Part shown: positions 28,175 to 35,793 of the stretch, in pieces
Position numbering within the stretch: the first letter of the stretch is position 1
Layout: each line of letters starts with the position of its first letter
Assembly: GCA_031417915.1 (NCBI GenBank)
Contig: JANOWN010000049.1
Location: 1 to 48,282 of the forward strand
Source of the DNA: Methylotenera_A sp031417915
GTDB taxonomy: Bacteria > Pseudomonadota > Gammaproteobacteria > Burkholderiales > Methylophilaceae
Length of the DNA stretch: 48,282 nt
Direction: 5' to 3'
Notes under the pieces: generated by a model
Seen by the model: only the letters and a program-made list of their open reading frames with translations
Told to the model about the DNA's origin: nothing
Database searches by the model: none
Position numbers and translations under genes: made by a program

Positions 28175-28963
28175 TCATGCCGCCGTAATTAAACCAGCGC
28201 TAGGTGAGCTTGGACTTGCAGAATACAATTTTTTCGGCATACGCCCCGCCAAATAAGATTCGCGCCCAGCTTCAATAGCTTTTTTCATTGCGCCAGCCAT
28301 CATAATCGGATCGCGCGCAGCTGCAATGGCTGTATTCATCAGCACGCCATCGCAACCAAGCTCCATGGCAATCGCCGCATCACCCGCGCAACCCACGCCA
28401 GCATCCACCAGCACGGGTATTTTTGCATTTTCGATAATAATTTGTAGATTCCACGGGTTCAAAATACCCATGCCAGAGCCAATTAATGATGCTAACGGCA
28501 TTACCGCACAGCAGCCAATGTCTTCCAGCTGCTTAGCAATAATCGGGTCATCCGAGGTATATACCATGACATCGAAGCCCTCTTTTACTAACACTTTCGC
28601 GGCAGAAATTGTCTCTATCACGTTAGGGTACAAAGTTTTTGGGTCGCCCAACACTTCCAATTTCACCAACTTATGACCATCTAACAGCTCCCGCGCCAAG
28701 CGTAGCGTGCGTACTGCGTCATCGGCCGAATAACAACCCGCGGTATTGGGTAAATAGGTAAATTCTTCTGGTGGTAAATACTCTAGCAGTGAAGGTGCGC
28801 CTGCGGTTTGGCCAATGTTGGTGCGGCGAATGGCCACAGTCACTATCTGTGCGCCACTGGCATCAATCGCCGCGCGAGTTTCGGTAAAATCTTTATATTT
28901 TCCCGTGCCTACCAATAAGCGCGAGTGATAGGACTTACCTGCAATAATTAATTGTTCACTCAT
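28175..28963 (-). CDS. thiG: Thiazole synthase
   Basis: Forms the thiazole phosphate of thiamine from 1-deoxy-xylulose phosphate, dehydroglycine and ThiS-thiocarboxylate, as a TIM-barrel enzyme. The 262-aa sequence has SRLLVGTGKYKDF at the start, VTVAIRRTNIG, the NTAGCYSADDAVRTLRLARE motif, the Schiff-base lysine region LVKLEVLGDPKTLYPN, and phosphate-binding PVLVDAGVGCAGDAAIAMELGCDGVLMNTAIAAA. It is preceded by thiS (9 bp) and followed by apaG (9 bp), one compact run. No TPP riboswitch was recognised upstream of thiS. Confidence 0.97.
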   Translation of the reverse strand: MSEQLIIAGKSYHSRLLVGTGKYKDFTETRAAIDASGAQIVTVAIRRTNIGQTAGAPSLLEYLPPEEFTYLPNTAGCYSADDAVRTLRLARELLDGHKLVKLEVLGDPKTLYPNVIETISAAKVLVKEGFDVMVYTSDDPIIAKQLEDIGCCAVMPLASLIGSGMGILNPWNLQIIIENAKIPVLVDAGVGCAGDAAIAMELGCDGVLMNTAIAAARDPIMMAGAMKKAIEAGRESYLAGRMPKKLYSASPSSPSAGLITAA

Positions 28964-28972
28964 ATTTTAATA

Positions 28973-29176
28973 TTATCCGCCACCGACAGCGCCAACAATT
29001 TCTAGCACATCGCCATCTTGCAATTGCACTTCAGAAAACTGGCTTCGCGGCACAATTGCGCCATTTTTTTCAATCGCTAAACGTTTTCCAGTTAAATTTA
29101 ATGTCAACATTAGCGCAGAAATTGTCAACTTCTCATTTTCAAATTGCTTAACATTACCATTAATAGAAATTTTCAT
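28973..29176 (-). CDS. thiS: Sulfur carrier protein ThiS
   Basis: Ubiquitin-like carrier, 67 aa, whose C-terminal Gly-Gly is adenylated and thiocarboxylated to deliver sulfur to ThiG. The sequence begins MKISINGNVKQF, contains RLAIEKNGAIVPRSQF and ends VGAVGGG, the required di-glycine tail. It is 9 bp upstream of thiG and probably the first gene of thiS-thiG-apaG-mltA. The partner adenylyltransferase ThiF is not in the window. Confidence 0.94.
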   Translation of the reverse strand: MKISINGNVKQFENEKLTISALMLTLNLTGKRLAIEKNGAIVPRSQFSEVQLQDGDVLEIVGAVGGG

Positions 29177-29264
29177 TTATTCTCAATCTCTTAGAATGCC
29201 CATACTATATGGCGTTGCGGGCATTATGACCATCCTTACAATTAAATCTTTCTTACAAATTATT

Positions 29265-29281
29265 TTGGCACAACTAATGCT
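29265..29281 (+). promoter_or_regulatory. Candidate sigma-54 promoter
   Basis: TTGGCAC-N5-ATGCT with GG and GC exactly 10 bp apart; one mismatch to the -12 consensus TTGCT. It points toward the small unknown gene at 29486, about 200 bp downstream, giving a long leader. A perfect tandem 13-mer follows directly. The rest of the 29177-29485 gap is very AT-rich with no other gene I can support. Confidence 0.55.
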
Positions 29282-29285
29282 TACA

Positions 29286-29312
29286 TTTAAACATAAAAGT
29301 TTAAACATAAAA
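29286..29312. repeat. Tandem 13-mer direct repeat
   Basis: TTTAAACATAAAA occurs twice, at 29286-29298 and 29300-29312, 14 bp apart, covering the expected transcription start region of the sigma-54-like site. It could be a protein-binding site or a simple AT-rich slip product. Confidence 0.6.
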
Positions 29313-29485
29313 AATAGTTATTTTTGTGTATTCCGCAACAGACTGACCGCGTTATACATAAAAATGTAATGATTTTAATGATTTATCGACTAACCACATG
29401 AAAGTAATGAATTTATTTGATAAATTAAACTCATATGCTACAGGAACAAAATTCCAGTAGATTTAACTCCCAAAAGGAAAACATA

Positions 29486-29659
29486 ATGCAAGCAGCACAT
29501 GTAAAACAAGTAGCAAAACCAGAACTAATTAGTAAAGCTTATGAAGCTGCGCTTAGCCAAAAGGCTGACCAAACTAAAGCGCAAGACTCCAATGTTGTGG
29601 ATTTACAAAAGCAAGCAAACTTTAAGCGCATGTTTGAAGCTTATAACGACTGCGTTTAG
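29486..29659 (+). CDS. Small unknown protein, 57 aa
   Basis: Not recognised. The ATG at 29486 has the ribosome site AAAAGGAAAA a few bases upstream; a longer frame from 29435 adds 17 residues without such a site and is less likely. The protein is helical and polar with alternating Lys, Ala and Gln (MQAAHVKQVAKPELISKAY), no signal peptide or membrane segment, and a terminal cysteine region (YNDCV). It is monocistronic, preceded by a candidate sigma-54 promoter and followed by a hairpin terminator, which makes a real gene likely. Possibly a nitrogen- or stress-linked small protein, purely from the promoter. Confidence 0.65.
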   Translation: MQAAHVKQVAKPELISKAYEAALSQKADQTKAQDSNVVDLQKQANFKRMFEAYNDCV

Positions 29660-29699
29660 TTTTAATACAAAATTAACTCTAAATAATTAGTAGCAATAA

Positions 29700-29737
29700 A
29701 GTGGGTGGCAAGCTGCCAACCCACTCTATTTTAGGCA
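29700..29737. terminator. Terminator between small gene and gnd
   Basis: Hairpin AGTGGGT-GGCA / TGCC-A-ACCCACT with a single bulged A and a 3-base loop, followed by CTATTTTA on the plus strand; the minus strand also gives a T-rich stretch (TTTATT). It serves the convergent small gene and gnd. Confidence 0.75.
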
Positions 29738-29752
29738 TTAACTTTGACCTAG

Positions 29753-31267
29753 CTATTCAATCAATAACTGCGGACGTTTTGGCTCTGGCCAATCCAAATG
29801 GTAGAACTGCCCACGCGGCTGATCTTTACGCTCGTAGGTATGTGCGCCAAAATAATCTCGTTGCCCTTGTAATAAATTCGCAGGCAGATCAGCACTGCGG
29901 TAGCCATCGTAATACGCCAAAGCCGCGCTAAAACCTTGCGCGGGGATGCCATTAGTGACTGCCAAAGCAATCACCTTACGCCAGCCGGCTTGACCTTCGT
30001 TCATTGCATTGGTGAAATATGGGTCTAACATCAAGTTTTTTAAACGTGAGTTTAGCGCGTAAGCCATGGTAATTTTTTGCAAGAAGCGCGCGCGAATAAT
30101 ACAACCGCCACGCCAAATTTGTGCAATTTCACCAAAGTTAAGTTTCCAGTTATAAGCTACTTGCGCTTTATCGATGAGCTGAAAGCCCTGTGCGTAAGCA
30201 CAGATTTTTGAGCAATACAGCGCGTTTTTAATCGCATCAATAATCGCTTTTTTATCGGTTTCAGTTTTAATCACTGGGCCTTTTAATATTTTACTCGCGT
30301 CTACACGTTCTTCTTTTAAGCTTGAAAGCGCACGTGCATACACAGCGGCGGCAATCGCATTAGCTGGCGAGCCAAGCTCTAGCGCGTTGGCCGCTGTCCA
30401 TTGGCCTGTGCCTTTTTGACCTGCGGTATCTAAAATTTGATCTACCAAAAAGCCTTTAGTCATCGGATCTTTTTGTTGCAGAATATCGCTGGTAATTTCG
30501 ATTAAATAACTAGATAGCTCGCCTTTATTCCACTCAGAAAATACTTTACCGATTTCATCTGCCGGCATGCCCAGCAGGTTTTTCATCAGCCAATAGGCTT
30601 CGCAAATAAGCTGCATATCAATGTATTCAATACCGTTATGTACCATTTTTACATAGTGACCAGCGCCATCTGGACCGATATATTCAGCGCAGGAGAAGCC
30701 GCCAACGACGGGCTTGCCAGGCGTGCCACCTTCCATTGGCTCGCCTGTTACTGGATCAACTTTAGCCGCAATGTCGCGCCAAATTGGCTCCAACGAAGCC
30801 CACGCTTTACGGGTACCAGATGGCATTAAACTTGGGCCAAAACGTGCACCCGTTTCGCCGCCAGAAACGCCAGAGCCAATAAAATCAATGCCTTTCACTG
30901 CGAGTTCTTTTTCGCGGCGAATGGTATCTGTCCACAATGAATTGCCGCCATCGATAATAATATCGCCTTGCTCTAAAAATGGTAGCAGCGCGTTAATGGT
31001 AACATCAGTTGCGCTGCCCGCTTTTACCAATAATACAATTTTACGAGGACGCTTAATGCTAAGTACAAAAGAGGCTAAATCGGCATGCCCAACCACATTG
31101 GCATGCGATGGCTCGTTCGCCTTGCACTCCTTAATAAAGTTGGTCATTTTTTTAGGGTCGCGGTTATAAACTGCAATGGTGTAGCCGTGATCGGCAATAT
31201 TAAGGGCAAGGTTTTGCCCCATCACAGCTAGGCCAACTAGGCCAATATCAGCATTTTTTGTGGTCAT
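29753..31267 (-). CDS. gnd: 6-phosphogluconate dehydrogenase (decarboxylating)
   Basis: Converts 6-phosphogluconate to ribulose 5-phosphate with NAD(P)H and CO2. Starts with the Rossmann motif IGLVGLAVMGQNLALNIADHGYTIAVYNRD, has the IIDGGNSLWTDT segment, the 6PGDH signature FIGSGVSGGETGARFGPSLMPSG, the catalytic-helix KMVHNGIEYIDMQ, and C-terminal GTGQWTAANALELGSP and GGCIIRARFL. At 504 aa it is slightly longer than the usual 468-485. In methylotrophs with the ribulose monophosphate cycle this enzyme is central to formaldehyde oxidation, consistent with the proposed host. Monocistronic by spacing. Confidence 0.97.
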   Translation of the reverse strand: MTTKNADIGLVGLAVMGQNLALNIADHGYTIAVYNRDPKKMTNFIKECKANEPSHANVVGHADLASFVLSIKRPRKIVLLVKAGSATDVTINALLPFLEQGDIIIDGGNSLWTDTIRREKELAVKGIDFIGSGVSGGETGARFGPSLMPSGTRKAWASLEPIWRDIAAKVDPVTGEPMEGGTPGKPVVGGFSCAEYIGPDGAGHYVKMVHNGIEYIDMQLICEAYWLMKNLLGMPADEIGKVFSEWNKGELSSYLIEITSDILQQKDPMTKGFLVDQILDTAGQKGTGQWTAANALELGSPANAIAAAVYARALSSLKEERVDASKILKGPVIKTETDKKAIIDAIKNALYCSKICAYAQGFQLIDKAQVAYNWKLNFGEIAQIWRGGCIIRARFLQKITMAYALNSRLKNLMLDPYFTNAMNEGQAGWRKVIALAVTNGIPAQGFSAALAYYDGYRSADLPANLLQGQRDYFGAHTYERKDQPRGQFYHLDWPEPKRPQLLIE

Positions 31268-31352
31268 GTCGTTTCTCTTTATCTGCGCTCTTTTAGAGCT
31301 TTAAGTTGAAATAAAACAAAGGCTTGTGGCTTTTATTTTTGGGTTTTTACTG

Positions 31353-32093
31353 CTAAATTTTAAGTGTTCGATTAAATAACATAGTGCTCATTAAATAACA
31401 TAAGCCTGCTAATTCTGGATCGTAGCGCGCTTCGCTATCACGCATAAACGCGTGCTGTGCATTAAACTCATGCCAAGTAAAATTTAAATTGGCATCTAAC
31501 ATTTTTTGATGCACCAGCTGACGGCCAGCGGTGGGTACGTGGTTATCTTGCTTGCCCCAAATCATCATTAGCTCGCCTTTAATATCGGCTAGGCGCTCCA
31601 TACTGTGTTGATTAGGCTTGTTCGGGATGTTGTTAATGTGTAAATCGGTGGCGTAAAAACAAGCCGTAGCTTTGACCTCTGTCTGCAAAGCCGCACGAAA
31701 AGCCAAATGTCCGCCTATGCAATAACCCATCGCGCCAACGTTGCCATTAAACCAATCTTGTATAGCCAAATATTCAATCATGGCTCGATTATCAGTATCG
31801 TAGCTCTGCACATCCTTGGTAGCTTTATCATTATTGCCTTTAATGCGACCCGCATCGTCATAACCCAGCACCGTGCCAATTGGATTTAACTCGTGAAACA
31901 CTTCTGGAACTATCACCGCATAGCCTTGACCCGCCATATAAATAGCGGCACGCTCAATTGGCCCTGTTTGTTGAAAAATTTCGGAGTAAAATAGAATGGC
32001 TGGTACAGGTTTATGGTGCGCTGGCCTATGAATATAGGTGCGCATGACACCTGTAGGGGTGGAAATATCAGCAATGTGGGATTGAACCAGCAT
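31353..32093 (-). CDS. Dienelactone hydrolase family protein
   Basis: Alpha/beta hydrolase of the dienelactone hydrolase type, 246 aa. The nucleophile elbow is GAMGYCIGGHLAF with cysteine as nucleophile; the acid and histidine of the triad are probably in MIWGKQDNHVP and NAQHAFMRD. The N-terminal PAILFYSEIFQQTGPIERAAIYMAGQGYAVIVPEVFHE matches the family. Natural substrate unknown; many homologues are not in chloroaromatic pathways. It lies downstream of nothing obvious, with about 85 bp to gnd on the same strand, so it could share the gnd transcript. Confidence 0.9.
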   Translation of the reverse strand: MLVQSHIADISTPTGVMRTYIHRPAHHKPVPAILFYSEIFQQTGPIERAAIYMAGQGYAVIVPEVFHELNPIGTVLGYDDAGRIKGNNDKATKDVQSYDTDNRAMIEYLAIQDWFNGNVGAMGYCIGGHLAFRAALQTEVKATACFYATDLHINNIPNKPNQHSMERLADIKGELMMIWGKQDNHVPTAGRQLVHQKMLDANLNFTWHEFNAQHAFMRDSEARYDPELAGLCYLMSTMLFNRTLKI

Positions 32094-32277
32094 AATTTTG
32101 TTTATAATTTTATATTCTTGGCTAAAGAGTGCTTATTTTACTAGCTTTGTGAGGTTTGTCACACAAAAATACAATTAAATTTGGCAATATCTATGACTAA
32201 AATTAAGAATTAATTCTTCTATTCATTGTCAGTAAACTAACAACTTAAAAGCTTAAAATTTAAAAGAAAGTACATTT

Positions 32278-33294
32278 ATGCGTTCAAACTTAGCTTTTCT
32301 CGTACTTATTTTATTTCACAGCGCGCTGCAAGCAGAATCCATCAGCGAGCTCGCATATAAACTCAAAGCCTCTGTAGTTAAGGTGCATGTCGCCACCAAA
32401 TCTGGCGGGCATGGTGTGGGCACTGGCGTGGTGGTGGGCAAAGATTTAGTTGCCACCAATTGCCATGTGCTAGCCAACTCAAGTGGCGTTAAAATTTCCA
32501 AATTTGGTGAAAGCTTTATACCCGATGCTATGAAGGCTGATTGGAAGCACGACATCTGCATCATGCGCTTTCAATATTTAGATTTAACCCCTGTGATGCT
32601 GGGCGATTCTGATAGCTTAAAATACGAGCAAGCTATTTTCTCGATCGGTTTTCCTGGTGGCCCACCCAAACCACAAACCACGCAAGGAAAAATTAAAGCT
32701 TTATACCCGCTAGATGATAGCCAAATTGTGCGTACTGACGCCTCATTTGTGATGGGCGCGAGCGGTAGCCCAGTATTTGATGCTGAGGGCAAATTGGTTG
32801 CCGTTAGCACTTTTAAAAGCCCTGGGCGTAATGGTGCGTATTTTTACAATATACCCGTAAAGTGGGTGAAAGCCTTAATCAGCGCGCCTGACACGGAATC
32901 GCTAGACACTAAAGAATTGCCATTTTGGGATGCCCCCGAGCTACAGCGGCCATTTTTTATGCGCGTTGTGTTGCCTTACCAAAACGAAAAGTGGATCGAC
33001 CTAAAAATTGTGGCACAGGAATGGGTAGCCAAAGAACCAACTAGCCCAGAAGCCTTATTCTACAGGGGTGTGGCGGAAGAGCATTTGGGCGATTTAGCCA
33101 AAGCCAATCAATATTTTCAACAAGTGTTAAGCATTCACCCTAATCATGTTGCCACAATGTTTGAGCTTGGGTTAATGGCTAATCGTGCTGGGAAAACAGA
33201 TGAGGTAGAAAAAATGCGTGTCGCGCTAAAAGCGATTGATGGCGATTTAGATGTAGAATTTACCGAGGCGCTAAAACCAGCTACAGCTCAATAA
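32278..33294 (+). CDS. Exported trypsin-like serine protease with TPR-like tail
   Basis: Predicted periplasmic protease, 338 aa. Signal peptide 1-19 ends LQAES. The trypsin-like domain (about 25-205) has the catalytic triad in ATNCHVLAN (His63), KHDICIMRF (Asp92) and MGASGSPVFD (Ser162). No PDZ domain follows, unlike DegP/DegQ. Instead residues about 225-335 hold a helical TPR-like region (PEALFYRGVAEEHLGDLAKANQYFQQVLSIHPNHVATMFELGLMANRAGK). The tail may bind peptides or a partner. Convergent with the zinc ribbon gene, overlapping it by 7 bp. The substrate is unknown. Confidence 0.88.
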   Translation: MRSNLAFLVLILFHSALQAESISELAYKLKASVVKVHVATKSGGHGVGTGVVVGKDLVATNCHVLANSSGVKISKFGESFIPDAMKADWKHDICIMRFQYLDLTPVMLGDSDSLKYEQAIFSIGFPGGPPKPQTTQGKIKALYPLDDSQIVRTDASFVMGASGSPVFDAEGKLVAVSTFKSPGRNGAYFYNIPVKWVKALISAPDTESLDTKELPFWDAPELQRPFFMRVVLPYQNEKWIDLKIVAQEWVAKEPTSPEALFYRGVAEEHLGDLAKANQYFQQVLSIHPNHVATMFELGLMANRAGKTDEVEKMRVALKAIDGDLDVEFTEALKPATAQ

Positions 33295-33521
33295 TCAGCT
33301 GCTCGGCCAGTAGAGTAGCCCTGCGGCACATCGCTTTGCCATTCGCCACAATCGTTGCAACGGTGATCGTGCATGCTGGGGCTTAAGGTCAAATTAGTGC
33401 TATTGCAAAATTTGCAATTGGTCGGATGTATGGGCGTAGTTTTATGATGCGCTTCGTGCTGTTCAGTCGCTACTTTACTGCTACCTAAACCGTATTTGTT
33501 GTCTGGCATTTTAAACTCCAA
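33288..33521 (-). CDS. Small zinc-ribbon protein, 77 aa
   Basis: Hypothetical protein with a clear zinc ribbon: two C-x2-C knuckles, CKFC and CNDC, separated by about 20 residues including HDHR. The N-terminal part (MPDNKYGLGSSKVATEQHEAHHKTTPIHP) is histidine-rich. C-terminal end GEWQSDVPQGYSTGRAADY is unusual for nucleic-acid-binding ribbons. It overlaps the 3' end of the convergent protease gene by 7 bp. Function unknown; structural zinc is the only safe inference. Confidence 0.75.
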   Translation of the reverse strand: MEFKMPDNKYGLGSSKVATEQHEAHHKTTPIHPTNCKFCNSTNLTLSPSMHDHRCNDCGEWQSDVPQGYSTGRAADY

Positions 33522-33589
33522 ATTTGCCTACATACAAAGTAAATTTACGCTCTTTTTTGCATAAAAACAAGCGACAATTTTGTGTCACT

Positions 33590-34531
33590 TTATTGTACGG
33601 CGCGCGTCAGTCTATCTAAAATCGCCAACCATTCTGGCGCATTAGGCGGCGCTTCAATCAGCAATATTTCTGCGCCTAACGCGTCCATTTTATGCAGCGT
33701 ATCGTAGAGTTTCTGCGCAACATCAACCACGTTTTTGTTTAACTCATAATAAGGACAATTGGGCACTGCCCCAGCACCCAATAGCAGAGCGGCGACCATA
33801 GCATTGGCATTGATAAGTTCATTAGCATTTTTTAGCAATTCTTCGCGCGACGCAAATAAACGCATCGGTGTACGCGGCGAATAATGCAGTGCATGCTGCC
33901 CAGGCGCCTTAATTGGTTGGGAAAAGTTTTTTGCAGGCACGCCAGCAAGCCTATGGATATTGGCTTCTGGCAGCATGCCCAAACGCAATAATTGCCAATT
34001 ATCGCCTTGCACCGCCACAATCGTCGATTCAATGCCCACGCTACACGCGCCGCCATCGAGCACGGCAATATTTTCGCCCAAACCTACCGCCACATGTTTT
34101 GCCGTGGTCGGGCTGAGTTGCGTGAACTTATTAGCAGATGGCGCGGCCAGCGCCAAACCGCTCTGTTTAAGCAATTGCAAAGCCACAGGATGATTGGGCA
34201 CGCGCAGCGCCACAGTTGACTGACCGCCACGCACAATTAAGGAAACATGGGGCTTGGCGGGCAATACCAAGGTAAACGGCCCTGGCCAAAATGCTTTTGC
34301 AAGTTTTTGCGCTAGTGGCGGAAATTCTGCCGCCCAATCGCTCACTTGCGCAATATCGGCAATATGCACAATTAAAGGATTATCCATCGGCCGTTGTTTA
34401 ATCGCATAAATTTGGCGCAAAGCGGCGTCGTTGCTCGCGTCCACGGCCAAGCCGTAAACGGTTTCGGTAGGAATCGCCACCACTTCACCAGCCTTTAATT
34501 TGGCAATCGCCTGTTGTAAATTAACGCGCAT
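33590..34531 (-). CDS. tsaC: L-threonylcarbamoyladenylate synthase (Sua5/TsaC)
   Basis: Makes threonylcarbamoyl-AMP from threonine, bicarbonate and ATP for the t6A37 modification of ANN-decoding tRNAs. YrdC domain (about 1-185) shows VVAIPTETVYGLAVDA, IYAIKQRPMDNPLIVHI, WPGPFTLVLPAK, VALRVPNHPVA and LAAPSANKFTQLSPTTA; the C-terminal Sua5 domain contains PGQHALHYSPRTPM. The start at 34531 fits family N-termini; an upstream ATG at 34579 adds 16 residues but leaves only 33 bp to the divergent cupin gene. In the linker between domains, the codons for PEANIHRLAG coincide with a hairpin-forming copy of the dispersed repeat. Confidence 0.94.
   Translation of the reverse strand: MRVNLQQAIAKLKAGEVVAIPTETVYGLAVDASNDAALRQIYAIKQRPMDNPLIVHIADIAQVSDWAAEFPPLAQKLAKAFWPGPFTLVLPAKPHVSLIVRGGQSTVALRVPNHPVALQLLKQSGLALAAPSANKFTQLSPTTAKHVAVGLGENIAVLDGGACSVGIESTIVAVQGDNWQLLRLGMLPEANIHRLAGVPAKNFSQPIKAPGQHALHYSPRTPMRLFASREELLKNANELINANAMVAALLLGAGAVPNCPYYELNKNVVDVAQKLYDTLHKMDALGAEILLIEAPPNAPEWLAILDRLTRAVQ
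33941..33976 (+). repeat. Dispersed palindromic repeat copy within tsaC
   Basis: Arms GCCAGCAAGCC and GGCTTCTGGC pair except for one unpaired C; the loop holds TATGGATATT, one base from the core. Arm sequence differs from the intergenic consensus yet pairing is kept. It lies in the region encoding the linker between the YrdC and Sua5 domains. Confidence 0.65.
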
Positions 34532-34612
34532 ATTTAATGTGTAGCCTAAAACCTGCATTTTACTACTTAAGCCAGCCATGCGTTAAAATACGCGCTTTAT
34601 TAAAGGACGCAC

Positions 34613-34939
34613 ATGCAAATCACCGTTGAGAAAAACCCTACGCTAACTCGCTTAGATACATTAAATGTCACAAAATGGCCAACTTGGCAGAAAGAAATTT
34701 CAACTTTCCCTTGGACTTTTCATGAGCAAGAAATTGCTTATATTTTAGAAGGTGATTGCATCATTACGCCCACTGACGGCGCGCCTGTGAGTTTTGGCAA
34801 AGGTGATTTGGTGACTTTTCCTGCGGGCATGCAAGTAAACTGGCAAGTGATTAAACCGCTGCATAAACATTACCAATTAGATGGCAATGCTGTGAGCCAA
34901 GCATTTAGACGCATTAAAGCCGCATTAAAGCCGCATTAA
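34613..34939 (+). CDS. Cupin-domain protein
   Basis: Small single-cupin protein, 108 aa, of the Cupin_3 (DUF861) kind. The cupin motifs are WTFHEQEIAYILEGDCIITP and GDLVTFPAGMQVNWQV. The first motif has His and Glu as possible metal ligands. AAAGGACG precedes the ATG as ribosome site. It is divergent from tsaC, with a short hairpin GCGT/ACGC in the gap. The last codons (RRIKAALKPH) arise in a run with a duplicated CGCATTAAAG. Function unknown; related proteins include sugar-binding and ureidoglycolate-lyase-like cupins. Confidence 0.85.
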   Translation: MQITVEKNPTLTRLDTLNVTKWPTWQKEISTFPWTFHEQEIAYILEGDCIITPTDGAPVSFGKGDLVTFPAGMQVNWQVIKPLHKHYQLDGNAVSQAFRRIKAALKPH

Positions 34940-34978
34940 AACTTTAAGCAGTTTTTTACCCAAAAAAATTAAAAGCTG

Positions 34979-35075
34979 ATGCCCTGTAACCGTAAAGGTC
35001 ATCACCGCAGAATATACCAGCTAAAGCTGGTTATTCATGCGCGAAACCCGCATGGATATTGGGCTGCATGGCAAT
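34979..35075 (+). repeat. Dispersed repeat, composite or interrupted copy
   Basis: A left piece ATGCCCTGTAACC (34979-34991) is separated by about 56 bp from the core-containing part (35037-35075) with exact core CATGGATATT (35051-35060) and short arms CATGC/GCATG plus CCC/GGG. The intervening DNA holds a perfect hairpin ACCAGCT-AA-AGCTGGT (35016-35031). The rest of the gap to alkA shows only its putative -10. Confidence 0.55.
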
Positions 35076-35138
35076 GTATTTAAAGCATATAATTGCTAAT
35101 TCGCGTCAAAAGCTTTTTCATAAAACTGGTTAAATAGT

Positions 35139-35144
35139 TATAAT
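35139..35144 (+). promoter_or_regulatory. Possible -10 box of the AlkA-type gene
   Basis: Perfect TATAAT seven bases before the ATG at 35152, with a weak TTTTCA-like -35 about 18 bp upstream. If used, the mRNA would begin at or next to the start codon; no ribosome site is visible. Confidence 0.4.
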
Positions 35145-35151
35145 CTAAACC

Positions 35152-35772
35152 ATGCCCGCTCCACAAACTTATGCACAAGCCACGCAGTTTTTAAGTGCAA
35201 TTGACGACGATTGGGCGCAATTAACTCGCACCGTCGGCGCTTGCACTTTGAATGCAGAAACCGAACCGACGCTTAATATTTATGAATCTTTGGTGCAAGC
35301 GGTGTGCTACCAACAACTGCATGGCAAAGCGGGCGATGCGATTTTTGCGCGATTTAAAAATCTGTTTAATGGATTTCCGCAACCCAAGCAATTAATCTCT
35401 GCACAATTCGACGATTTACGCGCTTGCGGTTTTTCTGGCAGAAAAATTGAAACAATTCAAGGTATTGCAACAGGTGCAATTAACGGAACTGTGCCATCGC
35501 GCGAAGAAGCTGAGGCTATGACAGATGAAGCTTTAATCGAGCGCTTAGTCACACTTAAAGGCATTGGCCAATGGACAGTAGAAATGATGTTGATATTCAC
35601 GCTAGGCCGCATGGATATTCTGCCAGTGGACGATTTTGCGGTGGTGGAAGGCTACAAACGCCTTAAAAAATTAGAAATTACGCCAAAACGTAAAGAAATG
35701 GCCGAAATCGGCAAAGCTTGGTCGCCACACCGCACACTTGCTAGTTGGTACTTATGGCGCGTACCTAAATAA
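35152..35772 (+). CDS. AlkA-type DNA-3-methyladenine glycosylase
   Basis: HhH-GPD superfamily DNA glycosylase (206 aa) removing alkylated bases. Motifs: the helix AVCYQQLHGKAGDAIFARF, the helix-hairpin-helix LVTLKGIGQWTVEMMLIFTLGRMDILPVDDFAV with the catalytic aspartate in PVDD, and the closing WSPHRTLASWYLWR. The short form lacks the N-terminal AlkA domain, which is common in bacteria. The codons for GRMDIL contain an exact copy of the over-represented 10-mer (35610-35619), which here follows from a conserved motif. Followed after 21 bp by an MFS gene on the same strand. Confidence 0.94.
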   Translation: MPAPQTYAQATQFLSAIDDDWAQLTRTVGACTLNAETEPTLNIYESLVQAVCYQQLHGKAGDAIFARFKNLFNGFPQPKQLISAQFDDLRACGFSGRKIETIQGIATGAINGTVPSREEAEAMTDEALIERLVTLKGIGQWTVEMMLIFTLGRMDILPVDDFAVVEGYKRLKKLEITPKRKEMAEIGKAWSPHRTLASWYLWRVPK

Positions 35773-35793
35773 TCAAAATAAATTAAACAGACA

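Noticed and set aside
29177..29400. TPP riboswitch upstream of thiS
   Set aside because: No thi-box core (CTGAGA, ACC..TGATCTGG) was found on the minus strand.
29398..29460. 20-codon frame before the small gene at 29486 as a leader peptide
   Set aside because: No ribosome site and no attenuator structure; likely chance.
35610..35619. Counting the alkA, mpl and ispH core matches as hairpin repeats
   Set aside because: They have the core only, without arms, and coincide with conserved or plausible protein motifs; kept in the 10-mer count but not annotated as repeats.
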